Below are positions 59,727 through 64,000 of a DNA stretch of 64,000 nt, piece by piece (position 1 is the first letter of the stretch; the number at the start of each line of letters is the position of its first letter). The notes below the pieces were generated by a model that saw nothing but the letters and a program-made list of their open reading frames with translations, was not told the DNA's origin and did no database searches. Position numbers and translations under genes: made by a program. The stretch is from Eumeta japonica (Eukaryota; Arthropoda; Insecta; Lepidoptera; Psychidae): positions 62,001 through 126,000 of the forward strand of contig BGZK01001216.1 of NCBI GenBank assembly GCA_005406025.1, given 5' to 3'.

Positions 59727-62269
59727 CTTGAAGGGCGTTAAAAAAAACTGCTTTAAATAAACTCAAAACACAAAAATTAAAAAAAGGAAAAAATATATTT
59801 ATCTTGATAAATTGATTAAATTATTTTTCTGGTCATCTCGGGCTGTTGTGCTACCTTTTCTCGTTTGCTTATCCGTAGAGAGTTTTTTTTTAGCATCTTA
59901 CTGCCGAAGCATTACGGTGATTTTTTTCCTATTTTAGAATGATAATTTTCGAATTGAGACCCGATGCGAGTTGAAGACTGATAATAGGACCGTCATCGCT
60001 AATGTAATGATAAAATCGAGACCGACGGCTTAATGTGATGTCTCAGACACAAAACTGGTGGCTAATTTAAGTTAGAAACTCATTGTTCGATTTTCCTTTC
60101 ATCGGGATCGAACCCGTTTCATTCTGGCTCGAAAGCTACGTTCTCAACCACTAAACTGCTCTTTATTTAGAACAGGTTATTTAAATCACTGTTATTTTTA
60201 GCGAGAAATCAGAAGGTATCTCATATGTAAATTATAGTAATTATTCAAATTTTATCCGTAGTATTTACGTCTTGTGCAATTATCATATCGCCTTGCCGCT
60301 GAACACGAATATCCTTTAAAAGAGGACGACCAATAAATACGTGTTGGGAATTTCACATTATTTCAAAAATTCTGATGGACCTTTTCCGACGGTCTTGTTT
60401 CGCCGCAATTTTTTCCTTAATCATAAAAGGAATTGGTAATATAAACGGTATACAAAGATGCTGGCCTGATGGTCAAATGTTTGAATCCTGATAGGTTCAA
60501 ACATTTTTATAAAATTCTTTTATATCGAACCAAAAAACAATGGTTCAGTACTTCAGTTTTACCTAAACTTACTTACATCTATAGAAGTTTTATACAATAC
60601 GATTATGTTAGGGTACAACTACAAAATAAATTACTAGCTTTTTCAGTAACAAATTATGTAAAACCACAATTTTATTTAAAAGGCTTTTTTCATCCTTTTA
60701 GACGGTGATTGTAGTAATAATGATGACTTACCTTGTAGGAGTAACCACCGACAACAGCTTCACCAGTTCTTTCATCATCAAATGTTTTTAATTCACCCTG
60801 CCCGTATGCCTTCGTGCCGTCGCCTCCTTCGTATCTGAAAAAAAAAACCAATGCTAATTTAACTAATTATAACTACGATATACGAGTTTGTATATTACTA
60901 AAATTGAAATTGTATTGACTGAGGTACAAATAATATCCAGTTAGCATACAAATTAACAAATAGCTGCGTATAACAAATATTCTGTGGAAATAATAAAGAA
61001 GGTACTTTTATGATGTAAAAATTACACGCTACGTATAACGAAATTCTCATAATTTAGACTTACGAAGAATTTGAAAATATCACACCAGATGAGTTACGAT
61101 TTATTACATAGTGTATAAAATCTGTTCGCTCGTCTTTGTTAAAAATTGTAACAATAAATAAACTTTTATTTCAATAATTACATATTAGTCGAGATTACTT
61201 CATTGTTTATTTACATGATTTTATTAATATACAGTTTTCTAAATATTTTAAGAGACGTTTCACTTTTCTATAGAACTCATTAAAATAATCAATATTACTG
61301 CGTAATTTTATACCAGTATTTAAAGCAAAAGTTTCGAGAATAACCAATACAGAAAAGTTGGCTTCCTGCTTTTCAAGCACTGTTACTTTACTTGTAATGA
61401 AATGCTCCCCGTAGACTGAGGAAATTTTCCGAATCCACAATCGGCACCACAGGAGTTTTGCCGGCACCATTTCGTCTTTTGAATTCTTGTTTACGTAGAT
61501 TTTTAACGTTTTCCGCTTCCGAGTGATTTGCTTGCGACTTCACAGTATCATTAATTTTAACTTCTAGCTCCGCGTTCAGCGTATTATTTTTATCAGATTC
61601 AACAGATTGTGTTTGTGCAGATCTAGTACTTTCCCCTTTATTTCCTCTCATTCTGTGTGCGGGAACTCTATTTCTTCGCTTCTTTTCATCGTCCTTTATC
61701 TGTTTCTCTGATTTAGCGTTAGAATGGTCTTCAACAGTTTCATATACGATTTGTACAGGTATCTCATAGTCGTTAATATTTTTTGGAGATCTGCTTGGAT
61801 TATTTTCTTTTGATTCTTTTTCTTTATTTGATACAGGGTCTTTAGATTTTCGCTTGCGAACACTTGCGTCGTCGTTTGCATCGGTATTATTAATATTTAA
61901 AATTATTCGATAAGGTCCATTAGAATTTTCGTTAGACACTTTTTTTATATCACTTTTTTCAACATTCGAAGTAACTTCTGCACTCATATCACTGGTCAGT
62001 TTTTCAGAATTGGTCGGTTTAAATGATGACGATTTCAACGATTCTGTAACGGCGTCGTGATTATCATCCAAAACTATTGCAATTGGGATTGAACTTTGCT
62101 TTTCAGGAAAAGGTGGATGGTTAGAGTTGTAAGTCGGCTTACGTATTTCGTCGCTGTCGATATATTGTTTGGTCCTTTTCAGATCCACATTAGATGACTT
62201 CGTGATTTCATTACATTGCACATTCACAAACACAATTACGGAAAAGCACAAAAATATTTTATACGTCAT
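59538..62269 (-). CDS. RR-1 cuticular protein with a long N-terminal extension (gene 2)
   Basis: Exons 62269-61392, 60834-60732 and 59726-59538 join with matching phases (2, then 0) into 389 codons. Seen: a signal peptide ([19 protein letters not shown]); then about 268 residues of polar, low-complexity sequence rich in Lys, Ser, Asn and Glu with basic clusters ([25 protein letters not shown]) and N-glycosylation motifs (NNT, NDT, NHS). The RR-1 domain follows from about residue 288: [49 protein letters not shown], ending in a Pro/Thr tail. Family knowledge: the RR-1 domain binds chitin in cuticle. Most RR-1 proteins are 100-200 residues, so the extension is unusual. In-frame codons continue upstream of 62269, but this is the first ATG and it starts a good signal peptide. 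The second intron interrupts the domain at YSYK/DKDG, a different place from gene 1. Confidence 0.9.
60098..60163 (-). repeat. tRNA-derived SINE head in intron 2 of gene 2
   Basis: On the minus strand GCAGTTTAGTGGTTGAGAAC is a good A box and ACGGGTTCGATCCCGATG a near-perfect B box about 35 bases on. The ends cannot pair as an acceptor stem, so it is a SINE, not a tRNA gene. Confidence 0.65.
60732..60834 (-). CDS. Gene 2 exon 2 (first half of RR-1 domain)
   Basis: The acceptor is TTTTTTTCAG and the donor GTAAGT. It encodes the end of Lys293 and residues 294-327, [18 protein letters not shown] through GGYSYK. The GGYSYK end is the aromatic strand of the RR-1 consensus. The 103 bases plus two from exon 1 make 35 whole codons. 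Confidence 0.9.
61392..62269 (-). CDS. Gene 2 exon 1: signal peptide and polar extension
   Basis: An uninterrupted 878-base frame starts at ATG 62269-62267 and ends at the donor GTAAAG, read as CATTACAA/GTAAAG. It encodes residues 1-292 and two bases of Lys293. Sequence: signal peptide 1-19, then a hydrophilic stretch with repeated Lys/Glu/Ser runs and no Cys after residue 19. Codons are AT-rich like the neighbourhood, unlike the GC-rich terminal exon. The long frame together with the exact phase match to exon 2 supports it as real coding sequence. No homologue of the extension is recognised. Confidence 0.88.
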
Positions 62270-62362
62270 ATCGATATCTGCTACAAAACAGTTCCGTTGC
62301 TGGACATCAATTAAAGGCAGTATCGAGAGATACACAATTTCGTGATGCGCTGTGTATACAGC

Positions 62363-62391
62363 CTGACCCGTCTGACCAGGATGAGTTTATA
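62363..62391 (-). promoter_or_regulatory. Core promoter of gene 2
   Basis: On the minus strand TATAAA (62391-62386) is followed 25-28 bases later by GGGTCAGGC, whose TCAG (62366-62363) fits the arthropod initiator; another TCAG lies at 62375-62372. Transcription from here gives a 5' UTR of about 95 bases before the chosen ATG. A weak acceptor-like CTGTTTTGTAG lies just before the ATG, so a 5' UTR intron is not excluded. Confidence 0.5.
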
Positions 62392-62399
62392 TGTTAATG

Positions 62400-64000
62400 A
62401 ATAAGATGTGCTGCCGATTTATTTTATAATAGAGGTTACGTCAACGCAGCTGTGTTTTTTAGTACTTTACCTACACGGAAGTATCCTTACAAAACAATAC
62501 TCTGATTCATTGGCGCTATGCAATTACAGATCGAACTTCATTACCGGCATTGTTTCTTATTATGATTTATAGTTTTGCAAATGCAGTGGTAATTTTAAAT
62601 ATTGCTTAATTTTGTATCTGTCGCAGAATATGTTACTATTTTTTCAGTGAATTAATATACCTAATTATAGAGAACAAAAGTCTTGTCGGAAGTTATTAGT
62701 CATGCTGGACGTATCGGGGAGCCTTATGCATACGTCGGTATTTGAACAATAAAATTCAGTGTCAGAAAGTGATTCGAGTTATATAATTTACTAGTTATAA
62801 CTAATTTCTAATAGCGCAAGTAAACACACCAGACATATGCAGGAAAAAAGGAAAACCTTCTAAAAAAGGAAAAGGAAATTTTCAATTTTAACAAAATAAA
62901 TGCGAATTCAAGTTCACGTCCGACTCACAGGCAGATGTATACAAGGCGTAAAATGTGACACGCGCTAAGAAGCCTACAGAATATAAATAAAGTGTTATTG
63001 ATAAAATAATTGGCAAGCAGCAAGTGCGCACGGCACGGAAAAATAAACTGAAAAAATTAAAATTACGAATAAATACGCCAACATGGCAGTCGCTGCTGAT
63101 GCGTAAATATAAAATAAAGACAACGGTAGCGAGGTAACGGTAGCACGAACGAGACCTTTTTTAAATGTACTAATCCAGACAGCTGGATATTGAACTATCC
63201 AGAAATTGAATTGACGTAGAAATATTAAGCGGATCCAATTCGAAGTGTTTTGAAATTTTAGGCCTTCAAGTTTGAAAGCAAAGAAAAGGACCCCTATAGT
63301 TTAACAATGTCCATCTATCTATCCGACTGTGAGTCTGCCTGTCTGCATGTCACGAAATTATAACCTCACCATTTTTCCATTGATGAAACTGTACAGGCAA
63401 GTGCTATATGAGATCCGGTACATATTTTTTAATAAATGTACGTTAAAAACAAATTACTGATAAGTTCCTGTATATAAAATTATGAGATGATTTTTGTTGG
63501 ACTCTCTATTACGTCATACATCGTGGATAGTAGTTGTTTGTAATGTCACAAACTGACTTATTCTGAAGGTGTAAATTTTCCAGTTTATTAATTTCCAACT
63601 CGCTAGTCGTGTGTCCTCTCTCGTTAAAGGCTTGAAATGTTTATTTTAAAAATACTAAATAAACAAAGTGAATACAGTAATAAAACTTTGTAAATCAATC
63701 CAACATAAAACTTTAAAGAAAATCTGTTTGCAAGTTTAAAGATCCCACAATTTTCAGTTTTTAATGGTAATAATTTAATCACCGTCCCAAATGGCCCATG
63801 CTTATGAATTTTAGTACAATGGGTATCTATCACTTGAACACATATTTATGCCAATATTCCTATAGATCATATTTCCAAGTACGTGAAGAACGACGATATA
63901 CCCTTTTAATTTGTACTTAGTGCAATACTTCGGTTCGTTTGGTTGATTGATATGGAATGCGGGACCCCGACTGTAACCTTTGCCGGTTTTTGGTATAAAA
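62400..64000. other. Upstream of gene 2; no gene seen
   Basis: 63310-63420 is transposon debris (TATCCGACTGTGAGTCTGCC). The last seven bases (63994-64000) are TATAAAA on the plus strand after GC-richer DNA and may be the TATA box of a gene beyond the window. Confidence 0.35.

Noticed and set aside
59379..59766. Frames of 84-120 codons over the last exon of gene 2
   Set aside because: They are other-frame shadows of the GC-rich RR-1 exon.
60098..60163. Possible tRNA gene
   Set aside because: A and B boxes are good, but no acceptor or anticodon stem can form, so it is a SINE head.

Overview
The window looks like nuclear DNA of a moth or butterfly (Lepidoptera). It is AT-rich and gene-poor. 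It holds two split genes for RR-1 type cuticular proteins and is littered with decayed mariner transposons, rolling-circle (Helitron) ends, LINE tails and tRNA-derived SINEs of kinds common in lepidopteran genomes. No prokaryotic operon, rRNA, genuine tRNA or CRISPR array was seen. Species cannot be named from the sequence. Repeat-family names are recognition from memory; only the pairs that match each other inside the window are shown directly.

Two genes can be assembled with confidence. Gene 1 (+ strand) has coding exons at 33593-33720, 34635-34809 and 37225-37323. Its start codon most likely sits in a distant first exon ending at 23112, behind a TATA box at 23002, which implies a first intron of about 10.5 kb. 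It encodes a secreted cuticular protein of about 134 residues. Gene 2 (- strand) has exons at 62269-61392, 60834-60732 and 59726-59538 and encodes about 389 residues. It has a signal peptide, a very long polar and basic N-terminal extension (about 268 residues) and a C-terminal RR-1 chitin-binding domain. Both products should be secreted by epidermis and bind chitin in soft cuticle. The genes face each other (convergent) about 22 kb apart, as expected in an RR-1 cluster. A TATA-like string ends the window and may begin another gene.

Layout: 1-6.2 kb is repeats plus a purine/pyrimidine strand-switch and a GC-rich island. 6.2-7.2 kb is a dead LINE reverse transcriptase. 7.7-13.5 kb is a large inverted repeat (arms of 1.33 kb, 3.1 kb spacer) with a Helitron in the spacer. 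14.7-20.7 kb holds a LINE tail, a mariner, a decayed transposon-like gene and a second mariner type. 22.9-37.6 kb is gene 1 with repeats and a mariner relic in its introns. 38-59 kb is a repeat-rich interval without a recognisable live gene. 59.5-62.4 kb is gene 2.

The best candidates for something new are four. First, the long-extension RR-1 protein, whose extension is AT-rich while its RR exon is GC-rich. Second, the 5.8 kb inverted-repeat unit. Third, a scatter of very short, near-perfect inverted duplications that look like template-switch scars, one lying inside a transposon pseudogene and one inside a SINE. Fourth, two decayed multi-copy-type ORFs whose conserved motifs are still readable. 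No complete new defence or metabolic system was found.
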